A stretch of DNA of 64,000 nt from Anaeramoeba flamelloides (GCA_027625915.1 JANTQA010000023.1:5270001-5334000), one strand, 5' to 3'. Counted from the first letter of the stretch, positions 24,592 to 36,443 are shown. A program made the numbers and translations. The notes: a model not told the origin generated them from the letters alone.

Positions 24592-26064
24592 CTAATTTAA
24601 ATCTATTTCATCCTGGTATTGACTGGCTCTACCCGATAATCCTTCTTCGATTTTAGTAACTTTATTTTCTCCAAGACGTGTCTCTAAACCCTTAAATGAG
24701 CGGGTTTCTGATCTTGAAATTATCAAATTTTCGATTTGTTTTTGGTTTTGTTGCTCAATAAGAATCAAATCAAAGCTTTGTTTTAATTTTTTTTCGAGGT
24801 TTGCAATCATATCATGATTTGGATAAAAATTCAGATTGATTGTCCCGTCCCATTCTCGGTCGTGATTTAAAGCCAAATCTAATTCATCTGGGACAAGAAC
24901 TGGGCGATAATAATCACTTTGGTCTAAAATGAGGCTTTCATTGCAGCCAATCACAACAAAGAGATCTAAATCATGAACAAAATTACCGAGCTTGAGTGAC
25001 TTGACAACACCCATCGAAATGACTTGGCTTTTTTTTTTTGAGTTTTTGATTAACAGCTGCAAATATTTCACAATTTGCAGATCTTTTTTTGGGTTTGTTG
25101 TGCCAACAACAATCCCAATGTTTTCACTTTTTTTTGCCTTTTCAATTAAAGCATACCTTTTCATTAAAATCCTTCTCATCGGCTGCATCCTTTCCATTTT
25201 TTCAAATTCAAGATATTCCTTTTCTGGATCAAGAACCAGGAAATTTTCAGCTCCAAAAGTTAATGCCAAAGAGAAAAGAGTTGGGTTTGTTGACGATCCA
25301 AGCCATATTAGTTGGTTTTTAGAAAGTTGAGTTATATCAGTAATTGGAAGAACTCTGCCAAATATTTTGAGGTTTTCTTTTTCTTTTTCTTTTTCCTTTT
25401 CCTTTTCCTTTTCCTTTTCTTTTTCTTGTTCTTTTTCTTCTTCTTTTGCTTTTTCTTTTTCTTGTTCTTTTTCTTGTTCTTGCTCTTTTTCTTGTTCTTG
25501 TTCTTGTTCTTGTTCTTGTTCTTGTTCTTGTTCTTGTTCTTGTTTTTGTTCAAACTTTTTAACTTTTTCTTTTTCATTTTTTGGTAAATTCAATAAAGTA
25601 CGTTTAAGGTTTGGGAAAGTTTTATTTAGTTGCAAGTAGAGTCCAGAAATTGAATTTTCAACTTCTGTTGAATAAAATAAAATCATTTGCTTTGTTTTTT
25701 GTGTTGAGAATTCTGTTTCAAAAGCTGAAATAATGTTTTGTATTGATATTTTGGTTGGTATAAAAATATTTAATATTGGAATTTGTGCTGTCGAACTTAA
25801 ACAAGAGTGTCCATAATGAACAATTAAATCACCAAATACTCTTGCAGAAGAAACCGTGTCTACACAGCAATGACGGGTGCTAGCACCTGCAAGAATAAAA
25901 AAAGAGATCTTGTCATTTTTTAATGCTTTTTTTAAATGCTTTTCAATTTTGGAAGAAAATTGTAAAAGCTTTGGTGGAAGCTGAAGAATAACACGAGTTG
26001 ATTTATTTTTTTGAATAAATTCAACTGTTTTTGTGATTGAAAACTGTTCATCAAAATTCTCCAT
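24592..26064 (-). CDS. DPH2: Diphthamide biosynthesis protein 2 (DPH2)
   Basis: Partner of DPH1 in the 4Fe-4S radical enzyme that moves the 3-amino-3-carboxypropyl group of S-adenosylmethionine to a histidine of elongation factor 2, the first step of diphthamide synthesis in the cytosol. Single exon of 490 codons with the ATG at 26064. Family landmarks: VILQLPPKLLQFS (about 25-37), RHCCVDTVSSARV (65-77), DLIVHYGHSCLS (79-90), WLGSSTNPTLFSL (about 254), IGIVVGTTNPKK (316-327), LFVVIGCNESLIL (about 368-380) and the C-terminal GLSGRASQYQ typical of DPH2. Candidate cluster cysteines are C66/C67, C88 and C374. An insert of about 60 residues of Glu-Gln then Glu-Lys repeats (from about 172) separates the first two domains. 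It is coded by a TTCTTG/TTCTTT hexamer array and is probably a disordered loop. No introns. Confidence 0.93.
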   Translation of the reverse strand: MENFDEQFSITKTVEFIQKNKSTRVILQLPPKLLQFSSKIEKHLKKALKNDKISFFILAGASTRHCCVDTVSSARVFGDLIVHYGHSCLSSTAQIPILNIFIPTKISIQNIISAFETEFSTQKTKQMILFYSTEVENSISGLYLQLNKTFPNLKRTLLNLPKNEKEKVKKFEQKQEQEQEQEQEQEQEQEQEKEQEQEKEQEKEKAKEEEKEQEKEKEKEKEKEKEKEKENLKIFGRVLPITDITQLSKNQLIWLGSSTNPTLFSLALTFGAENFLVLDPEKEYLEFEKMERMQPMRRILMKRYALIEKAKKSENIGIVVGTTNPKKDLQIVKYLQLLIKNSKKKSQVISMGVVKSLKLGNFVHDLDLFVVIGCNESLILDQSDYYRPVLVPDELDLALNHDREWDGTINLNFYPNHDMIANLEKKLKQSFDLILIEQQNQKQIENLIISRSETRSFKGLETRLGENKVTKIEEGLSGRASQYQDEIDLN

Positions 26065-27884
26065 TTGACTGAGTGTTTATTTGAAAGCAAAATTAATAAC
26101 TGAAAAAGGAAATGAAAAAATGTTTTATTTTTTAGTTTTTTGTAACATTATTTCCATCAAGGTTTTCTGGGATTTAGTTTTGTTAGAAGTAAAAAGCAAA
26201 AGTACTGGGTTTATTGGTGATAAATGATTGATTTTTGGGAGTACTGTTAAAATCAAATTAAAGTTGAAAAAAATACCTTACTTGAAAATAATTTCCAAAA
26301 AAGATTTTTAATTAGAGATATTAGGGAAATTGTTTTGCAATTACAATATTTTCAAAAATCAAATCCTTTTTTTAAGAATAAAACTTTTTAAATTATAACA
26401 CAGTACCAATTAAAATAATTCTTAATTTAATTAGAAATGTTTCAAAACAAGATTCAACCAATCAAAAATACAATAAAAAAAATAATGGTTTTCCGAATAC
26501 ATGCCAACCTCTATCAAACTCGAAAAAAATCTATTTTTTTTCAATAAAGTAGATATACTTATGTTATCAAACACTAAATGAGTATTCTATAGAAACTACA
26601 CTTTAGTGAACTTGAAATAGGTTTATTACTCAGTTCATAAAAAATTTGGTTATTTATAAAAATCGATTTGATTTTTTACAAAAAAATATAAACCATTTTC
26701 CTAATATTCACAATTAAAAATCTTGTCAGGGAATATTTTAATTTCCCGGTATTTTTTTCAATACTATATACAAATTAACAATTAATCTCAAAAGTTCAAT
26801 TAGAAAAGCATATTTAATTTTTCAAAAATATCATTTAAAACTTAAATTTTAAAGATCTAGATGTTTTTTCAACCAATATATCTCAAAATAATATTTTGAG
26901 AATTTGAAATAAAAATTTTTATTTATTAATTGGAAAATGATCGTCTAATTAATATGTAAAGATATTTTCATTTTTTCAACTAATTATTGGAAGGAAAAGA
27001 TTTGAGGATTTCACATTTATCTCAAAACTCAATCAGGAAGTTTAATTAAATCTCTAAAAGTATCTCATTTCTAATTGGTTTTGTGAAAGATCCTTTCGGT
27101 TTTTACGGCAAATAATTAAAAAAATATTTTAGGAAATTTGAAATAAAAATTTTCTTTTATTAATCGGAAAATTATATTTTTAAAATTGAAAACAGAATAA
27201 ATATTTTTTTTTTTTTTTTTACTTTTAAGGATGCAGTATATCCACCATAGAACCCAAAGTTCAGGTATAATATTTGTAATTGACAAAATTATTGGTACAA
27301 TTAAGTTCAAGTAAATTGGTAGAAATAACCAAGAGTTTTTTTACTTTCAAATATTAGAAAAATTGAAATTTTACCATAAATACTGGCTTATTATATAAAT
27401 AAAATAAACAAAACAATTTGATGAATACAGAACATAAAAAAGAAATATTTTTCATTGAATAATGTTTTTAAAAAAAATATAAAGATAGTGAAAGATTATA
27501 GAATATTATTTTGACAAAAAAAAAAAAAAAAACCGTGATAGATTATTTTTTTAATTTTTTCAAGAAGAGCAAAGTATTACACAAAATTTGGCAACTGTTA
27601 TCAATTTTTTGAAACAAAAGCATTTTTAATATCAAAACTTTTACATTAATTCGGAATTGAACCTCAAAACTCAAACTAAATAGGAACCAAATCTATACAT
27701 GAGTTTTCAAATCATTCGTTACCCAATGATAAATTAAAAACACAAGCCGTATTATAATAAGGTTTTAGAGCTTATGAACCTGGATGAGATATACCAACCC
27801 ACTTTAAAAAATTTTAAAAAAAGAATAATTGTGAGTTTATAATTTCAAAAATAATCATAAATAAAATTGAAACAACCTCGATTT

Positions 27885-28355
27885 TTTTGGAAATTCTTAT
27901 ATTATTAACCAATTTTGATAAAAATAAATATTTGGTTTTATTATACGAAGCACTCTTAGAATTAGAAGAATAAAAATTTCGTGATCTATCAGTTCTTCAA
28001 AATATCAATTAAAGGGATTTTATTGTAAAAATAATCTCATTCGACTCTCTCAAAAAATATCTAATAAATTTTATTCTGATATATCTGAACTAATTCCTTT
28101 TTATATAAAAAGTCAATTTCATATCATTAGAAATCATTTTGAGTATTTTATTGAATTAAAATTTGATTTTTAAATCTAATTTTTCAAATTAAAAATCTTT
28201 CTAAAAATATAAAGTAATTTTTGACAAATAAAAAAAAATCCAAAGTAACTAAATTTTGAAAGAGAGATAATAAAAAACAATCTCCAAAAGTCATAATCAA
28301 TACCATCTTTAACAACACACATCTTTAAATATTGATTTGGTTTTGGAATATTTCA
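27885..28355 (-). repeat. Dispersed repeat, copy B (pairs with 5480-5935)
   Basis: Reverse complement of the 5480-5935 repeat, block by block (CCTCGATTTTTTTGGAAATT, AAGGGATTTTATTGTAAAAA, TCATTTTGAGTATTTTATTG, GAAAGAGAGATAATAAAA). Divergence is substantial, so the copies are old. Confidence 0.7.
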
Positions 28356-28618
28356 AAGAAGATGAATCATTACCGAGGGAAGAAAATCTAAACATTTTAA
28401 AATATGAAAATAAATCTGTTAGGCTTTGAAAAAAAGTTTATACATTAATGATCAACTCATTAAAGACAAGAAATCCACCCAAACATTCTTCTCTTAACAA
28501 AAATAACAAATTGTTTCCAAACAGAGAAAACCCGAATCAAAAATTCTCAACGATCCTCTTTCAATGCAAGGAAATTTTTTTTAAAAAAATAATGTAAAAA
28601 GTAGAATTTATCTTATAT

Positions 28619-29350
28619 TCCCAAAAATACCCGAAAATCAAAAATACCCTAAAATTTTGTAACCACATCTTAACACTTCTTGAACAACTTCTATGAAACA
28701 TTGGTACCAAGACACTCAGTATAACCGTAAATTTGGCTTTTATTTTCGAAAATTTTTTCTGAAAATATCAAAATTCAAAAAAATTAAATGTTAGGGAATG
28801 GTATTGAACCCATTTTGTCTGAAAGGGGTTGGTATCTTGGATTACTGTAACATTACTGATCATTTCGAAATGGTATTAACTAAATGAGAGAAAATGTCCC
28901 TGTAAAGAAATATTCTAATTGTTTATCATTACCGATAATTTTGTAATATTAAATCCAATCCAAAAATAAACGAGTAATATATAATCGTGCAACACATACC
29001 CATATCCTACATAAGGTGGGACAAGCAAAATTTGATTTAACTTACCATGCCATAAAAGGTGCTGCTTTAACCAAAACATATAAACACAACCCTTACCAAT
29101 ACCCTGGCATACATTTCACTTAAGCCAATAAGTACAAACAATTACACAAATATACTCAAAAATTACTAAAACCACTTTAGAGTAGTTTAAAGTAGAAAAT
29201 TCAAAAAAAAATATTTTGTCCAAAGTAAAATTGTTATTTTACCGTTAAACTGAGTATATTGGCACTAATATTTCTTAGAAGTTGTCCATAGCGTGGTTTT
29301 ATGTGGTTAAAAAATTTTTGGGTATTTTCGATTTTCGGGTATTTTCGGAA
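28619..29350. mobile_element. 732-bp TIR element with AAATACCC-rich ends
   Basis: Ends TTCCCAAAAATACCCGAAAA and TTTTCGGGTATTTTCGGAA are inverted matches. The arms continue for about 120 bp (AACCACAT, GACAACTTCTRRGAAA, ACTCAGT...AACGGTAAA). Each end carries two AAAATACCC-type boxes about 15 bp apart. TA lies directly outside both ends, consistent with a 2-bp TA target duplication. No coding sequence; superfamily unproven, Tc1/mariner-like possible. Confidence 0.7.
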
Positions 29351-30579
29351 TATTTCAAACACCCCAAAAAGTATTTTGAGAATTTATTTTCGATTTTTCT
29401 TGAAAAGGTAAAAAAATAAGTGAAAAAAAAGAGAAAAAATATCAAAAAATTTTTTTTTAATATATAAAAACTCAACGCCCTTTTCCGATTTTCATAAATA
29501 AAGAAAAATTACGAAAATTATCCTTTAAATAATTAATTAAAATATGTTATATTTTATAAAAAATGTGATAAATTTATTTTAAATTCCACTTATTGAACTA
29601 AATATGCTTAAAAATATTTAAATATACAAAACCATAAACGAATATTTAGCCATTCTTGATAATAATTCAATTTTTGTGTGTGTTAGTTTGTTATTACATA
29701 AATAAAAAATATCAAAATTTTTAATCTTGATTTTATGTGATATTATTTAGTGTAAAAAATGATATTTATTATTTTCTTTTTAATTGAAAAAACTGTTTTC
29801 GTAACTTAATTAAACTCAATAATGTTCAAATAGAATTAAAAATATATAACTATATTTTATTATCTTAAAAATCATTTGTACATTCGAAATATCCCCCAGT
29901 TGTTTATTGAAAATGGTTGTACATTGCTTTTTCCTATAAACAGGTTTATTATTATTATTTTTCTTTTCTGTAAATCTTTCAACAAACACATTTTGAAATG
30001 AATACCAGAGGCATTGATTTAATCATAATTAATATTTTACGTAAATTTTTTATTATCAATTAACGAATGTCTCCACCATTAATGATGATTTATTATGAAA
30101 TTCAAAAAAAAATCCCCCATCTTTTTTGGAAATACCATATATATTTACTTTTATTATTTTTTCTATTTTTTTTATTTTTTCATTTCTTTTTACTAATTAT
30201 ATAATCTTTTTCGTTCGATAGGAAAACACATTCTTTCCAAGGCTAGTATGAAAATTTTTCGATATCAAAGTTTGATGTTGATTAAGATTGTTAAAAAAAA
30301 TAAAAATGAGAATAATAAAGTTCATATTGCAAAAAAAATTTCTAAATTGATCAAATATTCAAGTGTCTCTGATCTTCAAAAATAAATTTTGAGAAACCAA
30401 ATAAATTACTTAAACATCCAAAATTCTCTGAGAAAATAGATAATATTGACTCTAAAAAAAAAAATTATTTTTTTTAAGCATATCAGAAGATTATTTTTTA
30501 TATGGTCTTATTAAAGAAAAAAAATCATCAGGATGTTATTTCTTATCCTTGTTTTTATTTTTTGAAAAATATAAATCAA

Positions 30580-30990
30580 GATCAAATTTTGATATCGAAA
30601 ATTTTTCAAGATAGACTTGGAACGGCTGGAGCTTTCCAATGATTTTTATCAAGTTAAAGTTGAGTTCAGTTAAATAGAACAATCAGATAAAGATCATTAA
30701 AGGTATCAAATCATTTGGCAAATTGGTAATTGTTGGAAGAATTTCAACAAATTTTTTAAAACTATTTTTTGTTTTTCTCGTTTTATAATTTTCAACACAC
30801 CAATTTTAATTTTTTTTTTCAATTATTTGGATCCAAATGATTACATTGAAAAACATTGTATATTAGATAACTTGAATGTGATCAAATCTTAAGTTTTGGA
30901 AAATATAAAAAAAATGAGATTTTTATTTGCATATTTTTGGTTTTGTGTGTTTTCAAATTTTTGGGATGGGGTTTATATCTCATATTTTAG
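30580..30990. repeat. Relic of the long-palindrome family
   Basis: Shares TTCAACAAATTT, CAACACACCAATTTTAATTT, TTATTTGGATCCAAATGATT and CAAATTTTTGGGATGGGG-like blocks with 17270-17850 and 38060-38465, in the same order. Confidence 0.55.
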
Positions 30991-31012
30991 AAACAATTTT
31001 TTCACTTTCAGC

Positions 31013-31985
31013 ATGACTGTTAATTGTAAAATAAGTTAAATAAAATTTTCATTCAGTTTTCCAAAAAGAAAGAAATAAACAAAATCCTTCATAAGAAATA
31101 AAAAAAAATCACTAAAGTCTCTAATTATAAAAGGGAAAATTCTAATAGAACTAAACTCTTTTTCAAATAAAAGGGCACACCTCTCAAATCATCAATACTA
31201 TAAAATTTGATTATTAATAAGATAATTACTTATTGGTGATTTTCATTTTAATTATTCTTTTTTGTTTTTTTGTTTTTCTGGATATTGAACAGTTGTAAAA
31301 TGAAAAAAAAAAAGATAAGAAAAAACCAATTTGGAAATAACCTACCTGTGTATAAACGGAAACAGTTAAAGTTTGATTTCGAATGAGTTAGATATAGGAG
31401 TTAAGTTAGACATTTATTGGATTGATGTATGGAACAAAGAAAAGAAATAAAGTAAAAAACAATTCCAACAAAATACCCAGATGAATTGCTGCTTTATATT
31501 GAAAATGAGACTTTAAAGAACAAAAGTTTGACTTGTAAAGAACTATCAATAAAATTTCGAGAACTGTTTCTCAATTCTCCTTGTTCAAAAGTTTTTATTG
31601 ATTGTAAATTTTTTTTTAATTACAATTTATAAAATGAGATTTCTCATTTCAAATAAAGGGGCACATCAATTTTTAAAATATTTAATTTTAATTTTTATTG
31701 TTTTGTTTTAATGGGTTTTAAATATTCTATTGATTGGGTGTTTTTTAATGTTTTAAAGAGTTTCTTATAATTTAGAATGATACTACAATTAATTTGATTC
31801 AATTATGAATAATTCTTGAAATTTTCTGTGCCCTTTTATTTGAAAAAGAGTTTAGTTTTATTAGAATTTTCCATTTTATAATTAGAGAATTAAATAGTTT
31901 GAATTTTGCTTATGATCCTTGAAACAATTTTTTTGGAAAGGTGAATGAAAATTTTTATCAATTTATTTTTCAACAAATAGTCATT
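31013..31985. repeat. Long inverted-repeat element (TTTTCATTCAG family, 0.97 kb)
   Basis: Left end ATGACTGTTAATTGTAAAAT leading to TTTTCATTCAGTTTTCCAAA; right end TTTGGAAAGGTGAATGAAAA leading to AACAAATAGTCAT. The inner arms also pair: AACTCTTTTTCAAATAAAAG on the left matches its inverse near 31830-31850. It lies directly downstream of the Lys-rich gene and may overlap that gene's 3' UTR. Confidence 0.7.
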
Positions 31986-32022
31986 CCAATGCTTCTAAAA
32001 AAAAATGAAAATTTTTCGATTT

Positions 32023-33030
32023 TTATTTGTGTTTTGATTTTTTTGACTTCTTTTTTTTCTCATGAAGTTTAGATTTTTTGTCGCTGGATCGTAAATTTTT
32101 TTTTGAATAATATTTGAAAGATTCAGACTTTCTTTTTTTTTTTTTTTTTCGTTTTTTCTTTTTATAATCTTTTTTTTCTTTATTTTTGTGTGAATTTTTT
32201 CTTTCTTTCGAAGAGTGTTTGTGTTTAGATTTGTGTTTATGGTTTGATTTGTTCCGGAGTTTCGAATGATAAGAATTCCTTGAAGAGGATTTTTTTTTTT
32301 TATGGTTTTCTTGTTCGATATCTTCACTGTTTGAATCTTCATAGTTTTGATCTGAGAATTCCTTTGAATGATTTACTTCACTCCAATTCCTTTTTCTCAT
32401 CTTGTCTTTGGATAGTGGTTTGAAGTTTGGTTGATCAAACAAATTATTTGGTACAACGTTTGTTTTTTCCTTTTTATTTTTTAGAATCTCTTCATCTTCT
32501 TCTTTTTTTTCTTCTTTTTCTTTTTCTTTTTCTTTTTCTTTTTCTTTTTCTTTTTCTCCCAATTTCTTTTGATTATTTTCAATTTCAATTTCTATTTCTT
32601 TTTCTTTTTCTTCTTCCAACTTTTTAATCGATCCCATTTCTACTGTTTGTTGGTCATAAAAATTTTTTACTTCAATTAATTCAGGACATAGCTGTTTATT
32701 CCAATTTTCTCGTTCTTGTATGAGCCAACCAAAATCCTTTGCATGATCAAGGGTTTCTTGTGGATCGTCTGGAAGTGAATACAAATAACGTGCAAAGGGA
32801 TCTGTGACATTAAAAATTTCGTTAAGCTTACACAAAAAGAAGGAAAATGTAATTTTTTTTTCTTTCATTTTTGGAAAGAAATATGTCGGAGACAAAGTAT
32901 TCAATAAATCTTTAAATTGGTTTGATGGTTTAAGACCTAAATTTATTTCACCAACAAGACTTTGGTTTGAGATTTCCAATTTCGAATTTTTGTTCTTGTT
33001 CACTTTTGTTTTGGTAATTTCTTTATGCAT
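32023..33030 (-). CDS. Unrecognised protein with a conserved-looking N-terminal domain and nuclear-type Lys/Ser-rich tail
   Basis: ATG at 33030 (MHKEITKTKVNK), 335 codons, one exon. I do not recognise the family. Residues about 30-130 look like a folded helical domain of normal composition, with SPTYFFPKMKEKKITFSFFL, DPFARYLYSLPDDPQETLDH and FGWLIQERENWNKQLCPELI. A Glu/Lys tract (about 135-190) coded by a TTTTTC/TTTTTCT array follows, then KRNWSEVNHSKEFSDQ. The last 110 residues are rich in His, Lys and Ser (HKHKSKHKHSSKERKNSHKN), like the tails of splicing or transcription cofactors, and would act as a nuclear localisation signal. Real coding status is likely from the N-terminal composition and the clean ATG. 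The function is open. Confidence 0.75.
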   Translation of the reverse strand: MHKEITKTKVNKNKNSKLEISNQSLVGEINLGLKPSNQFKDLLNTLSPTYFFPKMKEKKITFSFFLCKLNEIFNVTDPFARYLYSLPDDPQETLDHAKDFGWLIQERENWNKQLCPELIEVKNFYDQQTVEMGSIKKLEEEKEKEIEIEIENNQKKLGEKEKEKEKEKEKEKEEKKEEDEEILKNKKEKTNVVPNNLFDQPNFKPLSKDKMRKRNWSEVNHSKEFSDQNYEDSNSEDIEQENHKKKKSSSRNSYHSKLRNKSNHKHKSKHKHSSKERKNSHKNKEKKDYKKKKRKKKKKRKSESFKYYSKKNLRSSDKKSKLHEKKKKSKKSKHK

Positions 33031-34102
33031 ATTTAATTTGATTTTTCGAACACAACAAATTGAAAATAAAAATAATAAAAAATGAAATCTAACAATTGTG
33101 TTACTTACAAAATTTCAATAATTATTCTTAGATCAAGTTAACTCATGATAAACCCAGCTAGTGAGTTGTGGTGAAGTTTTGTAGGTTTTCGATCATTTTC
33201 AAGCTTGATATTTAATTCAGAAAATTTCAAATTTGCAATACTGAGAAGTTTTGAGATATAATAGGAAAAAATTTAAATTTCTTTTACTATTATTTTTCTT
33301 ATACAAAGAGAATTATTACAACTTGTGGACTCTTTTTATAGTTTGGTATTTTTTACTCAGATATATTGGTATATCTTGATAAACTAAGAATTCTTAATGA
33401 GTTTTTTGAATTGAGAAAATATTAAATCAGCTTGAAAATTTATAACATTAAATTTTCAAATTTCAGTATTAGTTTTTCGATTATACCGTATTAAATTATA
33501 TATATATTAACTTTTCGTACTAATAAAATACAATAAACTAAAAGAATGTCAATATATATGTTCAAAAGGATAAAAAGAGTCGAATAAAAAAAAATATTAC
33601 AAACATTTATTCATATTCTGACATCAATTATTAATCTATCAGATGACTAGTTATCTTCAATTAACTTTATCTTATTTTTTTTTTTATTTAACAGAACCGA
33701 ACATTTACAATTAATCAATTCGTTCAAAAAAAAATGGCTTCAAAACATCATATCTAAATTATTTATTACTTATGTTTTCTTAATTTGGCAAACTATTAAT
33801 AATTATTAGGATATTATTATAATTTATGAAAATTATATTCTTCAAGCTTATTTATTAATCAAATTATTAAAACAAAAATAATTATTGAAATTTCGATTTA
33901 AAATTAAACAAAAAATGTGAAATGTTTTGTAATATCTGGACAATAATTTTTAAAAATAATTATTTTTTATTTTTTGTTTTAAAAAAATAAAAATTAATGA
34001 ATTTTTAAAAATATTCGTGTATTAAAAGACTATTTTCCAATTTTTCATTCCTCATTCTAAATTTAACAAAAGATATGTTTTTGAAAATAAACAGAAATTG
34101 AC

Positions 34103-34135
<33 letters not shown>

Positions 34136-34654
34136 ATAATGATAAAAAATTTTATTAAAGTTTTATACAAATAAAAAAAATCTTTTATTTGGTTCCTAAA
34201 AGTGAAAATTAATTAATATTATAACAAAAAACAAATTAAGAACAAAAATGAAAAAGTCATTAATTTTAAACTGAATGTAAAAAATTAAGATAATTACGAA
34301 ATATATTCATAGATAGTTAAAATTGGCAAAATTGGTTATAAAATCAATTCTGGAAAAGTTGAGATCTATGATATATAAATGATTAATAAGATAATTTTAA
34401 AAATTTACAACTACAATAACTGTAGTTTTGGTTCAAAAAAAAAAAACAAAAAGTATAATTTAAAATTTAGGTATTTTTTTTTGAAACAGGGGGTAATTTT
34501 AATAAATGGTAGTGTATCAATTTGAATTTCATTAAATTTATATAAATATAAATTTAATTAATAATATTTTAATGTATCGTTGGGATATTTTTTTCTTAAT
34601 TCTAAAAAAAAAAAAAAAAAAAAACCAAATTAAATTATTATCTTAAACAAATAA
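33031..34654. other. Intergenic stretch, nothing recognised
   Basis: AT-rich sequence with poly-A tracts near 34105-34133 and 34604-34624 and no gene or paired repeat that I can see. It should contain the promoter of the Lys-rich gene and the 3' end of the ankyrin-kinase transcript. Confidence 0.6.
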
Positions 34655-36443
34655 TTATATGATTTCCAAATTATCATTTATCCGTTGCAATCTCTTTATA
34701 ATTTCTTTGATATCTAATCTTTTCATAGGGTCTTGGTCCCAGCATTGTTGTATCAAATCATAAAACAAATTATTTTCGTCTATCTGTGGGCGTTTTCCCT
34801 GGTATCCAACCAATCCGCTCAATTGGAAAGTACCACAACCTTCGAAAGGGATTTTTCTTGTCGAAATTTCCCATAGCAAAATGGCAAAGGAATAAATATC
34901 AACTTTATTTGTATAATTTTGCTCTGCTCTTAATAATTCTGGCGCCATCCATCGAGGTGTGCCAACAATTGTGTTGTTGGAAAAGGTGTTTGAGGCGTTT
35001 GTTGTTTTTGATAAACCAAAATCTGTAATTTTTGCATTCAGGTTATTATCTAATAAAACATTTGGGCTTTTCAAATCTCGGTGGATTAGCTTTTTGGAAT
35101 GCAAATATTCGATTCCATATGCTATGTCCAAGGCAATTTCAGCTTTTTTTTTTTTTGTAATTTTCTTTTGAGAATGCAAGTAATTCAGCAAATCGCCGCC
35201 TTGGCAGTATTCGCTTATCAGCAATAAGTTTTTTAAACTTTTGGTGCAGCCGCCATAAAAGCGAATAATTTTAGGGTGTCTTAAAGTGCAAAGTAAATTG
35301 ATTTCGCGTTCAAAATCTTTAATGGCGGTTTTTGAAAGCCTGTGTCCATTTTTGATTTGTGCGATTGCTACTTGGTTTCCGAGCCAATTGCCTTTCCAAA
35401 CTTTTTTAAAAGATCCGCTTCCAATTTTATTTTCCATTTTAATCTCCTCGTTGGGAATTTCTTGAAATCCACTGATTGTATTTAACCTTTTACTTAAGTT
35501 TATATTGCAAAGATTTATTGTTTGCTTTATTTCTTGGTTTTTTCCAAAGTATCCTAAATTATGTTCATTGTTGTCATTATCATCAAGAGAATTTGGAACA
35601 AATAGTGGTTGTGAATCAATTGATATACCACTGCTTTCTTTTTTCTTTTTTCTTTTATTTTGATCCGTACTGTTGCTGGAATCTTCATAGTTGCCATTGC
35701 CGCTACTTTGCGTGATGTTGTAGTTGTTGTAATTTTCGCTATCGCTGTCGCTGCCGTTGCCATTGCTGCTTTGAAAAAAATTGTCTTCATTGGACAAATT
35801 AAAGTCTTCAAAATCGTTTTTTAGCATATTTTCATTTTTATCAAAAAACATACTTGGTGTAATTAATTCTCGATCTTTTTTTGTGCCCAAATATATTATA
35901 CTATTTTGTTCGTTGTCAATGTATTCGTCTTCATCCTCTTTCTGATAATCATTCAAAAATTGTCCAATATAACTATCATTACTATTATAAGTTGAGCTCT
36001 CCTGGGAATTTATTTCGTTTTCATTATTAGAATTTTCATTTTTAATTTTTGAATTTTCGTTTTTAATTTGTGAATTTTCATTTTTAATATTAGAATTTTC
36101 GTTTTTAATATTATTATTTTCTTGAATCATATTATTATTTTCATTTTTTTGAGTATTATCAATTTTATTAATTTTTTTACTTTCTTTTATATTTCTTCGG
36201 TTTTGATAAAATTTATTAATTAAATTTTGTATTTTATCATTTTGCTTGTTATTGCTTTGCTTGTTATTGCTTTGCTTGGTTAATTTCGATTTGTTTCCAT
36301 TTCTTTTTTGTGTCAAAGGAGAATTATTTTGGATTTTTTCTTTGTATTTTATTAAAACTTGTCGTTCAGAATTTTCCATTTGGTTTTTTTTTTTTTTTTT
36401 TGATTTTTTGATTTTTTTTTTTTCTTGTTTTTGTTTTTTTTTT
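34655..36443 (-). CDS. Ankyrin-TKL kinase fusion, exon 3: linker and WNK-lysine-like TKL kinase domain
   Basis: Codes for residues 431-1026 of the fusion. Spliced in phase 2 from 36554, it first gives a Lys/Gln run that reads in frame into MENSERQVLI at 36379. The linker is about 310 residues, rich in Asn, Ser and acidic residues (repeated IKNENS). The kinase domain (about 767-1022) is TKL-like: GSGSFKKVWKG, FEREINLLCTLRHPKIIRFY, HRDLKSPN, DFGLSK, GTPRWMAPELL, DIYSFAILLWE. The beta-3 motif reads VAIA, so the usual Lys is Ala792. A lysine (K777) sits in the glycine loop at the position of the WNK catalytic lysine (GRGSFKTV in WNK1). HRD (D887), DFG (D905) and alpha-C Glu (E811) are kept, so catalysis by a relocated lysine is plausible. 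A pseudokinase is the alternative. If unspliced, the ATG at 36379 could still start a kinase alone. Confidence 0.85.

Larger units (their letters stand above)
26065..32022. other. Long intergenic stretch with four repeats
   Basis: No gene supported. It holds the dispersed repeat 27885-28355, the TA-flanked element 28619-29350, a long-palindrome relic 30580-30990 and the long inverted-repeat element 31013-31985. The rest (26065-27880, 29351-30575) is AT-rich with scattered poly-A/T runs and nothing I can name. Confidence 0.6.

Noticed and set aside
25312-25639. Plus-strand Phe/Ser/Cys-rich frames opposite DPH2
   Set aside because: Mirror reading of the hexamer array that codes the Glu-Gln/Glu-Lys tract of DPH2.
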